DNA of 64,000 bases, from contig NW_015971538.1 in the NCBI RefSeq assembly GCF_000182565.1, forward strand, positions 82,713 to 146,712, in the 5' to 3' direction. The position numbers were made by a program, and so were the translations under genes. Origin of the DNA: Spizellomyces punctatus DAOM BR117. Taxonomy: Eukaryota; Chytridiomycota; Chytridiomycetes; Spizellomycetales; Spizellomycetaceae. The number at the start of each line of letters is the position of its first letter. The stretch's first letter is position 1. This document shows positions 47,404 to 59,500 of this stretch, in pieces. The notes under the pieces were generated by a model. The model was not told the DNA's origin, did no database searches, and worked only from the letters and a program-made list of their open reading frames with translations.

Positions 47404-50383
47404 ATGACTGAGACAGACAAAGGTTTGCTTCTTTTGACCGCATGTTGATGAAATGGCTCTTTGGTTTGACGCGTCTTCATTCGCTTACAGCAAAGAGCAC
47501 TCAGCCGGAGGAGGCTCATGTTGAGGTTACGGATGACATTGACCCAGAGTTGGAGGCACTCCTTCAGACTCCCCCACTTGAAGGTCTGACGGATGCTCAA
47601 GCCGCTGCCCGTTTGCAGCAGTTTGGTCCGAATGGTACATACATCAGTCGCTGGTCATGTTGGATTGACGGGGCAACTCATCTCTCTCATTCGCAGAAAT
47701 TCCTGAGAAAAAGACCAACCCAATTCTCAAGTTCCTTTCTTTCTTTGGCGGTGCCATCTCTTACTTGCTTGAGATCGCGGCTATCGTTTGTGCCGTTCTC
47801 GGAAACTGGATTGACTTTGGTATCTTGGTGTTTGTGTTGATTGCCAATGCCTTCATTGGTTACTACGAAGAGGCGAAGGCCGAAAGTGCCTTGGATGCGT
47901 TGAAGAACACTCTTGCCCTTCACTGCCGTGCATGGCGTAACAGCAAACTCGTTGAAGTCGAATCTCGTCTCTTGGTTCCTGGTGACATCATCGCTATCCG
48001 TCTCGGTGACATTATCCCCGCTGATTGTCGTCTCCTCGGAGTCGGCGTCACTGGTGAAGAGACTGAAGGTACTCTCCAAATTGACCAAGCTGCCCTTACT
48101 GGTGAATCCCTCCCCGTCAACAAAGGCAAGGGTGCCATCGCCTACTCTTCGTCCATTTGCAAACAAGGTCAAATGCTTGCTGTTGTCACCAAAACGGGTA
48201 TCAACACGTACATTGGTCGCGCTGCGAACTTGATTAGCATCACCAACGACGAAGGTCACTTCCAGAAGATCATCAACCACATTGGTAACTTCCTCATTGT
48301 TATCTCCCTGCTCATGGTGGTTATCATCTTCATCGTCCAGAAGGTGGCCCGTGACATGGCCTTCAAGGAAGCCCTGAAGACAGTCTTGATTCTTACGATT
48401 GCTGCTATCCCCGTTGGTCTTCCCACCGTCATGTCCGTGACCATGGCCGTCGGTGCCGGACAACTGGCCAAGAAGAAGGTTATTGTCAAGCGTCTCACTG
48501 CCATTGAAGAGCTCGCATCCGTCTCTACTCTTTGCTCTGACAAGACTGGTACCCTCACCCTCAACGAGCTCACCTTTGACAAGCCTTACCTTTCCAAGAA
48601 AGGAAACACCTCTACTGACTTCGAAGGCACTGGCGAAAGTTACACTGATCAGGATCTCCTTACCTACGCTTACATGGCTTCCGAGCCTGGAGCCCAGGAC
48701 GCCATTGAGCTTGCCGTTCGTGGTGCTGCTGAAGATCGTGTGACCATCCTCCAGAACCGTACCGAGCAACACAACATCCCCGGCTACAAAGTCAATGGTT
48801 TCATTCCATTCAACCCTACGTCCAAATACACTGAGGCCACTGTCACCAACCTTGAGACCGGAGAAAAGTTCCGTACTATCAAGGGTGCTCCTCCGGTCAT
48901 CATTCGCATGGTTGGTGGACACGAACAGGCTAGCGAGGCTGTTACTGACTTTGCTCGTCGTGGTCTCCGTGCCTTGGGTGTTGCTCGTACAGTTGATCCC
49001 GAAATGACCAAGTTTGAAATGGTTGGTATGATTTCCCTATTGGATCCCCCTCGCCCGGACTCTGCCCACACGATCGCCGAATGCAACAAACTTGGTATTA
49101 CGGTCAAGATGATTACTGGAGACCAATTGATTATCGCAAAAGAAGTCGCCCACCGTCTTGGCATGGATCGTGCGATCTTGGATGCTCACGCGTTGACTGA
49201 CAGCCGTCTCGATGAAGAAGCTCTGACTGACCGTGTTATCAAGGCTGATGGTTTCGCTCACGTCATTCCTGAACACAAATACCGTGTGGTCGAACTCATG
49301 CAGAACCGTGGTCAGCTAGTCGGTATGACGGGTGATGGTGTGAATGATGCACCAGCCCTCAAAAAGGCCAACGTTGGTATCGCTGTTGAAGGATGTACTG
49401 ATGCTGCCCGATCCGCTGCCGATATTGTTCTTTTGGCGTCCGGTCTTTCGACAATTGTTGACGGTGTCAAGACTTCCCGTGCCATCTTCCAACGTATGCG
49501 ATCCTATGCTCTTTACCGTATTGCATCCACGATCCACTTTTTGCTGTTCTTCTTCATCTCGATTCTTGTGTTCGACTTCACATTGCCTGACCGTCTCGTT
49601 CTTTTGATCGCTGTACTCAACGATGCCGCAACTCTTGTGATCTCTGTTGACAACGCCAGAATTTCAAAGCGCCCTGACAAGTGGAGGCTTGGTCAACTGT
49701 TGTCTCTCTCGTTCATTCTTGGATTCCTCCTTATGATTATCTCTTTCGCGCACTTTTTGATTGCCAAATACCACTTCGACGTAGACGATGACACGCTCAA
49801 AACGATCATGTACTTGCAGATTTCTTCTTGCCCTCACTTTGTCATCTTCTCTACTCGTCTCCCTACGTGGTTCTGGAAGTCTATCCCATCACCCGTCTTT
49901 GCCTTCGCCATTATTGGTACCCAGATCATTGCCATGTTCATGTCGATCTACGGTGTGGAATTCTTCGAAGCTCACCCAATGTAAGTCTATTGTTACCTGT
50001 GGCATTTTTCTGTTTGTGCTGCAGATTCTGATGATTCTTCTTTATCTTCCAGTGGTTGGGGATGGGGAGTGTCTGTTATGTGCATCTCGTTGGTCATGTT
50101 CATGATCCTCGATATCGTCAAGGTCTTTGTGATCAAGAAGTGGTCGTTCGAGCTTACCGCACGGTTGTGGCCTTCACCCAAGCGTCGGGCAGAACTAGAG
50201 AAGCGCATTGCCAGAAAAGTCGAACTCACCCGCGTTATGGCCAACTGGGCAAAGGCACGAAAGGTTGTCCTTATGTCCCACGCCATCCTGGCCTTCAAGT
50301 CGAAAAAGACTCTCGCCGCTACCAAAGCAAATGGCGACTCGTCAACGACTATCAACGTTACTTACGCCATCGAAAACGCATAG
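47404..50383 (+). CDS. PMA1: Plasma-membrane H+-ATPase, P-type (P3A)
   Basis: Four exons: 47404-47422, 47491-47634, 47697-49980, 50053-50383, giving 925 residues, close to yeast Pma1 (918). It pumps protons out of the cell using ATP and sets the membrane potential that drives nutrient uptake. Visible motifs: TGES (ALTGESLPV), the phosphorylated Asp336 in SDKTGTLT, KGAPP, MITGDQ, and TGDGVNDAPALKKA. The membrane part has LTIAAIPVGLPTVMSVTMAV (M4) and NDAATLVISVDNA (M6). The N-terminus is short and acidic. The C-terminus ends in a basic/hydrophobic segment and INVTYAIENA, unlike the yeast regulatory tail. The first exon is only 19 nt. C-ending codons are frequent, as expected for a highly expressed gene. 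Confidence 0.97.
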
Positions 50384-52686
50384 ACTCATTCACTGTTTTG
50401 GGAACATTAGCACTTTGGGATTTTTGGTGTGGGGTCCTGTAATCATATAGTAGTAGTACGTGTTCTCTTGCGTGCGGGCCATGTAATAAGAGAGAGATGG
50501 GTAGGCTGAGTGTGGACAAACGGTTCAGAGGGTGGTAGAGGTGGACTAGGCGCTTCATGTTTTTGTTTCATAGTGACGTAGATAGACGATCTGAACTCTT
50601 TGTTTTACGCTCAGCTTGCATCCTTGTATTTTGTCATCTCGTCTTTAATTATCTTATGCGCGCGTGTACATTTTACAAATTCTGTTTTTTTTTCTGGACT
50701 TATCGACGGCTGACGGAACCACTGATCATTCGATCATTCGCCGTTGGGTGTCCCTTGAACATGGGGTCTGCATCGCAGGGAATTCTTCCGACCGACAACA
50801 AGTACAGCATCTGGCGGTGGAGAACTGCCCCCCGTGATTGCACGTGAGATTGTTGAAGACAGAAGCCAGTACCGCCTATATGGCTCACGTGAGCTCACGG
50901 GGTCCAGTTCTCGACGCCCAAATGCTGTAGAGTGTCCACAAAAGATCGGATCCAATGTATGAATAAACCAGTTTCAAGGCATTGGTCAAAGTGATTCGCC
51001 ATCCGTGGTTATGCTGGTTCGTGCGTGTTGTACTAGTAGTGCTTCAAGAGTGCGTTCAGAATGAGGCGGGGAAACGGATCTCCGATATTTAAGCGTTATA
51101 GTATACGATGCGTTATCGTATATGATTCACCCTTAACTGCTTAATTAAAAACTTGTAGCTTGGATCGTACCCGCCCAAAAAGTTGTAAGGGTACTGAGGT
51201 AATTGGCTTAAGGTTAACCAAGATGAGCAATGAGCAACAAGGCAGCAGTCTCGCCTGACCTTGGCAAGAAATGTCGAACGAATTGTGGTGAATGTAAAAA
51301 GAACAAACAAAACAAAGACAAGTGTGTATTCGGTAGCTCCTCTTTTTGTTATTCATTTTGTATGCGTAGCTGCCCAAATCCGTGTTGTTGGACTACGTGA
51401 CGCACTATGTGCTTTTCAGCAGAGTACAGCTGGCCAGATGAGAATTGGCAGACAGGCAGGGTTATGGAATGTGCCATGTTTTGCTTGCGTTATCTCCTTT
51501 GCGAAATTTATTAAAGTTTGTTCATTAAGGCATATATAGAACCAATTGCCAAGCCCGACGGAGTTGAAATTCCGACCGTTGCTATCTGTCTTACAGCCAG
51601 CGGTGATCGGCTCGGTGATCGGCCGGGATTGCATACTCTCAAAAGGTTTGTGTGTTGGCAGTTGGCAGCCTTGTTGATGGCCAAAATATCGGTGGTGTTT
51701 TTTGTTGGCAACGTTTTTTTCAGTTCCTGGTAAATCACCATGTTTGTTCATGGATTTCTGTTAGATTCCAATTGAGCCATTCTCTGTTGTTGCTTGGCCA
51801 ACAAGTTTCCAGCCTATGCTCCTCCCCTCTTTTTGAACAAGGACTGGGTGTTGTCAAGTCATGGGCGTGCTTTACCAGCGTACGATCAGAGAATGATTTG
51901 TCCTTTTTTCTTTTGCTTGTGGAGCATCAAAACTAACTGCCTCATGGGCGAAGGAGGACAAGATTTGGTGTTGATTGTGTGTTTTATAAGGAAAACAATA
52001 AGCACTTTGGCCTAGGTTCTGGTTATCCATGGAGAGGCGGCTTGAAACAGGCTGAGAGTCTCACTTCATCTCGTAGCACAGTTGGTTTTCATATGAGCTT
52101 TCCTTGCATTTCCTCCTTCAAACGTTATTCTTGTCATTGTTTTATACAGTTTTACTTGCTCATATTGTTTTTGCCATAGTTTCGTCATTGCATATGTATC
52201 CCTCTAGCATCCCAAATTCATATATCTCCTCTGAGCCGCTTGACCATATCTTTAAAATAAAAAGAAAGAAACGCCATTGGGCAAAAAGCCTCCCCAACTT
52301 TTCTAAGCCTCCCTTGGTGTTTCACGTACGACTTCGCGCCCAAGTTTGCCTTTTTTACATTTACATTTCATTAACCAATTTAGGGTGCTGTGACTCACCC
52401 ATCGGCTGACTTTCTCCCACGCACAAAGTCCTTCTTTTTCCAACGTCCAAAACTTGTTCATATCTCGGCTTTTGTTTGCTTTGGTCTTGCCTCAAAACGT
52501 TAGTTTTGCAAACCAAAAGCCAGATTTTTTGCTCGCTCTGACCACCACGAGGCCAGATTGCAGGACGAAAAGACTGGTAGTCCGGGTTTCTGCTTGCTCT
52601 TTGCAGCAAACCGCAATTGTGTTTTTTTTTGCACTTGACGTTGAGCTGCCTGCCTGTTCAGGAATTTTGGCGCTTCCTCGGGGACC
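50384..52686. other. Long intergenic region downstream of PMA1
   Basis: 2.3 kb with no supported gene. It includes a 12-base tandem pair (cggtgatcggct / cggtgatcggcc) at 51601-51624. Sequence is mixed AT- and T-rich, and short ORFs have no family likeness. The last few hundred bases should be the promoter of the SH3 gene, and a T-run lies at 52621-52630. Confidence 0.4.
51601..51624. repeat. Two 12-base tandem copies with GATC core
   Basis: cggtgatcggct is followed at once by cggtgatcggcc; the copies differ at the last base. Too short to be a minisatellite; it could be a paired binding site or chance. Confidence 0.5.
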
Positions 52687-52905
52687 ATGACAAAGAGAGT
52701 CGTACGGGCTTTGTATGATTATACCGGGGCGGAAGAGTCCAGCTTGACTTTTCGAAAGGGCAATGTCATTCAGGTGCTGACGCAACTAGAAAGCGGGTGG
52801 TGGGATGGACTATGCAACGGTGAAAGAGGATGGTTCCCGTCAAACTATGTGAGCGACATGGAAACTTTGACTGACGCACCACCCGCCGAGCAAATGAAGG
52901 TTTGA
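52687..52905 (+). CDS. Stand-alone SH3 domain protein, possibly first exon
   Basis: A 72-residue ORF that is almost entirely one SH3 domain: ALYDYTGAEESSLTFRKGN (the ALYDY motif), then ESGWWDGLCNGERGWFPSNY (the WW and PSNY motifs). SH3 domains bind proline-rich peptides. The RKGNVIQVLTQLESGWWDG form is typical of the N-terminal SH3 of fungal Cdc25-type Ras exchange factors, but no RasGEF domain follows. A possible donor (gtttga) at 52902 and a strong acceptor (tttttattttcacag, ending at 53039) lie downstream. A phase-0 splice between them meets a stop at once, so the protein would end at about 71 residues either way. A longer product would need an extra mini-exon that I cannot prove. Confidence 0.6.
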   Translation: MTKRVVRALYDYTGAEESSLTFRKGNVIQVLTQLESGWWDGLCNGERGWFPSNYVSDMETLTDAPPAEQMKV

Positions 52906-53571
52906 TACCTTTTGCCTCGCTGTTTCTTTCCGTATGCCTAATGTGTCCTTGAGCATGGAACCTAGAGAACGGTTCGTACTTCTACCGCTGATATAGTGTG
53001 CTTGATGATTTTGTACTTACTGTTTTTATTTTCACAGTGAGGACGAAAAGATTGCCCGCCTTCTTCAAGAATCCGGGTTTCTTTGAAGACCACAATGCCA
53101 CTATAAAGGCGATGTGGGTACTTTTCCGTCATGCAGCATGTAGATTGTGAGCAGTAGTGACGTTCGTGTGCATCCGAATGCCATGGACGCTGGGATTTAT
53201 TTTTTGTAGTTTAGTCTATTTTTTTGTGTTGGCATTTTGGGACCATTTTTTTTTTTTTCAGTTGTTTTAGATTTAGTCTTGCATATTTCGTATTGATTTT
53301 GGCACTAGCACACATTGGAGAATAGGCACGGACTCTTTTTCTTTTTGTTGTTTCTCTGAGTAGATGTACATAGTACTGAGAACTAGTCTCCGTATAGAAT
53401 GTTTTTGTTGATTTGCACGATCAGACTTTTGCGTTACTTGTTGCTTTTTCTACAGTTTCATTGAGCAAAATGTCATAGTCGGTAGGAGACTCAAATTTCG
53501 CTCCTCGGCATGTAGCATTTCTATTCTATTGGATAGATAGAGAAAGTATACTATAAGTAATAAATAGCCAA
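52906..53571. other. Convergent 3' region after the SH3 ORF
   Basis: 666 bases, T-rich, with long T-runs (about 53248-53260). Possible small exons exist just after 53039. Otherwise consistent with 3' ends of two converging genes. Confidence 0.4.
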
Positions 53572-55409
53572 TCATCCTTCAAAAACGCTTTCATCAATGA
53601 CGACTCCAAACTTTTCTTCCATAGCTCTCCGCATTCCACCCTCAATCACATCCTCAAACCCGGCACCCTTAGCACCAAAGAAAATCCATCCAAGTTTCTG
53701 CACTGCTCTTGACACATGGAACAAGAGCGCTGTGACAAAGAGGGTGGCACGAAATGTATAGTAATTTAATCGAGATGTAATAAAGGTGGTGAGCGGAGAG
53801 GTAGATGTATTGGACCATGCGGACCAATCCGATCCGAGGCTCCTTGCGGCGCGGTTAGCCATGATATTGATACGATTGATAGGTGAGCCGAGGGATTTGT
53901 TGTTGGCTCTCACCAGACTACAATAAACAAAATAAATACGAAACGAAAAACCCAGATGATAGCTTCTAAAAAGCTTACTTCATATTCCTTCCCAAAAATA
54001 TCAATTCCTTTGGCACCAACTCGGTATCCCTCAAAAACGTCTTGACACTCTCCTTCATTTTCAGCTGCTTCTCAAATAGATCGTCTATTCCCGATTTATG
54101 TGGATCCACGTGAACAATCTTGCCGGGTGCCCATGGTTTTTGTATCGTGGCAGACGCAAATAGCTGCAAGTCCTGGATGCCCCATTTTGTTGCAATTCGA
54201 GAGAGTGCACCCGTATCGCCTAGGAACAGGGACTTCCAAAATGTTGCATACTCGCGGGTAAAGGTGGGTGCACATTGGACATATAGGCCATGGTCGAGGA
54301 GGACGATTTGGGGATGTGGTGGGGATTTGGGGTGTGTACGGATGATAATGTTGCCCGGGTGTGGATCGCAGTGGACAAATCCCGTTCGGAATATTTGCTA
54401 AAAGAAATGGTTGCGTCAGCACTCATTTTCTCGTCCATGTAATATGCCAACACACATACGTCCGCAAAAACGTCCACAATGGCACTCATAACCTCTTTCC
54501 TGCTCCACCCTCGTCGATCCATTTCCTCAATATCCGTGAAGCGGACTCCATCGATCCACTCGGCTGTCATGATTCGCTTAGATGTGAGATCCCAGTGCAC
54601 TTTGGGAACGTAAACCCGGCTGGATAATGAGCGAGGAGCCTCGGCAATGTAGTCTGCTGCTCGTTCTGCATTGTGCGCTTCGTTTACAAAGTCTGTTTCC
54701 TGCAGGATGTGGGACGCTATATAGGGGGCCGACCATGTCCTGAGCAAAGAATCTGTCAGCACAGAACCGACATTGAGATAGTAGACAGTGTAATCACCTA
54801 CATCGGTAACTCAAAGACCTTTTCAAAAGCCCAGCACAATACTCCATAAGTCCATAAATCCCAACCCACCTGCCGTTCTATCTGCGGCTTCTGCACCTTC
54901 ACCGCCACCACTCTTCCGTCTTTCAATGTCGCGCGATGGACCTGCGCAATCGATGCACTCGCGACCGCCGTTCTCGAGAATGTCTCAAATACATCACTAG
55001 GCTTCCTCCCATTAAAGTCTTGCATGAAAATCTTTTCAACGGCAGCATAAGGCACTGCAGGGGCGTCGTCGAACAGAACACGAAAGGTCTTGGCGTATTC
55101 AGGAGGAAGTACGGGCACCGCCGCAATTTGTTGCCCAAACTTTATGTAAAGTCCTCCATTCTCTTTACACACGTTTAGGATCCGTTTTGCAACCCTTTCA
55201 TGTAATGCCGCTATTCGTTCTGCGTTGCCTGGTACAAAGTTCAATTTGTAGTCAGCGGTTATCACGACACCATTGTACAGCGTTCGAAGGTTGCGGGTGA
55301 ACGTCGAGTCATAGGCGTATCGATCAAAGGACCAAGCAGCAGTGCCAAGGGTAAAGAGGTAGATGGATCGCCGCAAGAAAGGGCGGTGAGGGAGAAAGCG
55401 TGATGGCAT
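53572..55409 (-). CDS. ABC1/ADCK1-type atypical kinase, mitochondrial
   Basis: Four exons: 55409-54802, 54739-54460, 54397-53979, 53917-53572, giving 550 residues. It belongs to the UbiB/ABC1/ADCK family and is closest in form to ADCK1 and yeast Mcp2, linked to mitochondrial lipid and coenzyme Q balance. Family marks: GLYIKFGQQIAAVPVLPPEY (KxGQ motif), the Ala-rich loop TAVASASIAQVHRA in place of a Gly-rich loop, FVHCDPHPGNII (catalytic loop) and VLLDHGLY (metal-binding Asp). A hydrophobic stretch near residues 15-30 (SIYLFTLGTAAWSF) may anchor or target it to mitochondria; another lies near 500. Open sequence continues upstream in frame, with ATGs, but the family normally starts here. Confidence 0.92.
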
Positions 55410-55754
55410 TATTGTGAGATCAATTCCCCCAAAACAGAGCGACCAAAGCGAGCGGGAAGGTGTCTGTAGGAGGTGACTCACCGACCTCGAAAGTGAGTGA
55501 CTCAGAGCAGTTCGACCCTCGGTGCAGCCATTTTCCCCAAAACCTAATGACTCCTTTTTGTCAAATTCGAATATTCTATAATCGAAATCGCCTTTCATTT
55601 GAAACCGCATGGCGCACAGGACCTGTGCCACTCTCTTCCCGCCAATGGAGAAAAGACCGCGTGCCGATGCTTTAAAGCGCTGTCTATAAGAAGAGGCCCC
55701 GAGCGCAAAAATCCCTCAACACACCTCTTCCTCCAAACCAACTTTTTACACGCC
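55410..55754. promoter_or_regulatory. Divergent promoter, ABC1 kinase and BIM1-like gene
   Basis: 345 bases between divergent starts. A TATA-like word (ctataag) at 55684-55690 lies about 65 bases before the ATG of the plus-strand gene. Confidence 0.5.
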
Positions 55755-56318
55755 ATGGCTGCACGCAACGCTCTCTGCTTGTCCTTGTTGATTCTCTTGC
55801 TCGCCGTCGTCAATGTCCATGCACACTTTAAGCTGGACTCTCCGGCTGCCCGTGGCACCGTGGAGGACAAGGAGATAATGGCCCCGTGTGGTGGATTCGA
55901 CACTCTCCAAAACCCGAGAAACCCTCTACCGCTCACTGGCGCCAAGGTTTCTATTACCGCACTGCATCCCGATGCCACTGCAAACTTTTACTTGATCCTA
56001 TCGTCCAATCCCACTGCGAATGATTTCTCCTCAAACTCGACTACGCGGAAGCAAATAGCTCCTACAGCTACTGGTATCAAAATTGGCTCCTACTCCGCGG
56101 ACATTGATCTTTCAAAGATTCCAGAAGCAAAGGAAGGCGTTCAGGCTACTCTGCAAGTGACTTTTGATGGAGGAGATGGACTTTTGTTCCAGTGTTCGGA
56201 TGTAGTTTTGGGAGCGGCCACTGCTCAAACGCAAGGCAGTAAGAGTGCCGCTGATCGTATGAGCACGGCACGGGGATGGATTTTCGCGTTAGTTGCATTC
56301 GCTGTTCTCTTGGTGTAA
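55755..56318 (+). CDS. BIM1-like (X325) copper-binding GPI protein
   Basis: Single exon, 187 residues. A signal peptide (MAARNALCLSLLILLLAVVN, then VHA) ends just before His, so the mature chain begins HFKLDSPAARG. An exposed N-terminal His together with RG, E and PCGGF (MAPCGGFDTL) is the pattern of the BIM1/X325 family, which looks like lytic polysaccharide monooxygenases but binds copper without cutting sugars. In Cryptococcus, Bim1 helps copper uptake at the cell surface. A Ser/Thr-Ala-rich region and a hydrophobic C-terminus (GWIFALVAFAVLLV) fit a GPI anchor. Two cysteines remain (PCGG and FQCSD). The role in copper handling is inferred from family. Confidence 0.87.
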   Translation: MAARNALCLSLLILLLAVVNVHAHFKLDSPAARGTVEDKEIMAPCGGFDTLQNPRNPLPLTGAKVSITALHPDATANFYLILSSNPTANDFSSNSTTRKQIAPTATGIKIGSYSADIDLSKIPEAKEGVQATLQVTFDGGDGLLFQCSDVVLGAATAQTQGSKSAADRMSTARGWIFALVAFAVLLV

Positions 56319-56578
56319 ATATCTGTATCAAAACCCTGTGACATTTGAAAGTTGAAATAGTTTTTGTACAATAAGAATGAAGTCTGATATGCCTCATTAC
56401 TTCTGCATACCAATCCCGTATTGAACAGCAAATACAGGTTTGAAAATGGAATTCACGTGACGGGCATCCCAACTGACGTCAGCCATCCCGCGATACAAGG
56501 TAGCAACTCCCAGATGTTGTCGGTGCAAGATGCATTGGTACAAGGGGTTAGGTGAATATCGACAAAAACAGCAGGCAG

Positions 56579-59500
56579 ATGTATCCTTCGTTAGCGGATA
56601 TCCCCATTCCCCACGGTGTCCCAGCAAAAGATGCCACATCTCCAGGTTACCTAACTGCGACAGATCTGGCGCGTTTTCATGTTCACTTCTGCCGAAAGCT
56701 CTTGTGGCTATCAAATGACAAGAGAAGACGAGCAAAAAATCGTAAAGAATTCACCGAAGTATCGTTGTGGGATCAAGCAAGGTTCAGAAAAGGCACTAGG
56801 GTACATGATAATGTGCACACGTCATAATGTTGCATGCGCCTGATTGAACCTAACTGCAGTGGGAAGATCAACTGCGAGTCGGCCTCGAGTTACTTCACGG
56901 TCCACCGCACATCATCAGCGCTGGCGAACTCATTGGTCTCATTACATTGGACACACGAAAGCACTTTTACGTTGTCGATGTGGCATTTGCCTCGCCGTCG
57001 TTCAGCAGGCAATTTGCTTCCAAACGTTCTATCAGAACTGTCTCGTTTGGCACCTTTAAACCGGACTTTCTAGAAATATGGAAGCATACGGATGAGGGTA
57101 ACTTTACGCAGATCAGATGGCGTGTCATTGATGCTAAGGCGTCGCGGAAAGTGAAGATATCCCATCAAGTGCAGATCGGGTATTACTGGCTCGCCCTCAA
57201 CGAGATATTTCAAGAATGGGTTGCAGAACATCCCAACAGGGATGTTCAACTCATTGGGGATGACACCGGCGTTGTATGGATCCCGTCGACAAACTCGCGG
57301 CATCCTACTTCTGGGCAGTTCTCGGTTTCTCTTCTACGTCCGCTTCTGGAAGATTTTCTTTTCCGTGACGTTCCGGCTATCCTGGGGCGGGAACTTAAAA
57401 ATGTACCCTGGCAGTACAATTCGCTTTGCTCAGGCTGCGAGTTTATGGACAGGTGCAGGAAGGAGGTGGTAGACGAAGAGAAACTGTCGATGATACCGCA
57501 GTTGTCAATGAAGGATCATCGATTTTTGCTGCATGTATTAGGTTATATGAGGAATATGAACTCGGGTCACTGCGCGATAGAGCCAGAGATAGAAGAATTG
57601 CACCGATTGCTTCATCCTTCTAAACCGAACGAGTTAGCACCAATAGAGCGGCTAATGGAGAGTGTGCCAGGGACGTATGGTCGTGTGCAACGTCTATTAC
57701 ATTTAAATCTTGATGCAGTCAAGCAACGGAAAATTGGCTCTTGCGAGATAGAAGAGAGCCCCGTTCTACGATCGGCCATTAGGCATACCGTTGAAATCCT
57801 CGGGAAGCGGTGCTTGGTGTTCCCAAGGAGGGAGGATGTGGCTGTGTATTTGTCGGTGGGCATCGACCCGGAAACGGACAAACTGTTTGGTTTTTCGATC
57901 CGTGCTGTATCGCAATCCCCTGGTACTTTTGAGTTCAATCGTCAAGTGGTCGCTGATGCCAGGGAACCAGACATTACGCGAATGTTTGTGGAAACGCTTG
58001 CGAATGTGATTCGACAATTGATTGCCATAAAAGAAAGCAAAGAGGACGAAAACCTTTACGTTCAATTTTTCGTTTTTGATTCAAACGATCAGGAAACCAT
58101 CACCGAGTTTCTCGTAGCCCAAGCCTGTGAAAGCAATGCCGATCCAGAATCCATTCGACTGTGCATTGGTGCGCTTTTGGATCATTCGTCAGTTTTGCTT
58201 ACGACAGTCCAACCGGAACTCCTGGCGTCTGCGCTGCTCTTCAAGCCTTCTAAAGCGCTGCGTATTGCAGAAGTGAAAAAGTATCTTCGGGTTTTTGGCG
58301 GACCGGACGTGGATTTGTCTGGCAAGAAGGAAGTATTATACGCAAGATTGGTGGAATGTCTTTCGCGTACGCACAGCAGTTTCCCGCACGGCAGCATCGG
58401 GCTGCAGAGGATGCTACCAAGACTCGTCTCTATTCATGCTGCTGTTACGGAGATGGTCGCAATCCCCGAACCGGGCTTCTACGGTCTAGATGAATGTGTT
58501 CGATGGTTGGTTGATGGGCAAAGCACTTCAAAGGAGAATGTCCATGGAGATCAATGGCTAGTTGCAATCTACAAAGCCTGGAAGGCAGGTGATGTCCAAA
58601 GAACATCGCTATTACTGCAGTCGCATGGAGAAATGCTGCATAGAGTCTCGCGTGGTCTCCGAGATCGGATCCAGGACTATTGTACGCGTAAAGAAACAAA
58701 TATGGAATGCATATTGCCCAATGTTGCAAGGGATTTTCATGTAGTGTACATCGATATGTGCAAAGACAAGCATTTGAGAAGGTTACTGTTCATGGCACAG
58801 TATGAAATGATCAGCACGTAAGTCCTATCATATGATGCCGATACACAAAGTGACGGTCTTTTAATTCATCATATAGTTTGAAGTCGCACCTTCTTTCCCG
58901 TCTCCACAACACGGAGCCTATTCTCCTTTCCTATCGGTCAAAGCAACCGGACTCTTCCTATGAATATATTTTCAACGTTCATAGCGGCCTAGCTTATCTT
59001 GATACTGACCCAGATTGGGTAGCGTACAAATGGATTCTCGTGCGGGAAGGCTCGGATGCAGACTTGATGTTTGATGATCTGGCGTATTTCGATACCAACG
59101 GTGAGCGCCTATGGATAAACGGGGAGGAACGGCGGGATATTGCCTTTGCGAATATTATGGATGTCGAAGTTGGCGAGCAAGGCGTGCAGGTTCGAATCAA
59201 ATTGCGAGCGGCTGGGTGTACATTGAAGGGAGGTACTTTTCGACTGAAGAGGCGGTAGGTTCAAGCCAATTTCTGCGTTCCTATAAATCAAGAGTTTCCT
59301 GATCCAGGAAACCTTCAGGTTAGTAGACTTCAACACTAAAAAAATTGTGAAAACGCTGATCGACATTGATCAGACTGCTCAAACAAGGTGATACCCTGTC
59401 GACGAGTATCTCATCAGCGTTTTACTCAACAAGCCCTTTCCTTAGCACTCAAAGACCCCTTTTCCTTCGCATGCTAGATGATGTTAACATAGTGGGAGCT

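Noticed and set aside
47687-48922. 411-codon open frame on the minus strand opposite PMA1
   Set aside because: It is a shadow of the strongly biased codons of PMA1. It has repetitive Asp/Gly/Val composition, no known domain, and overlaps the P-type ATPase exactly.
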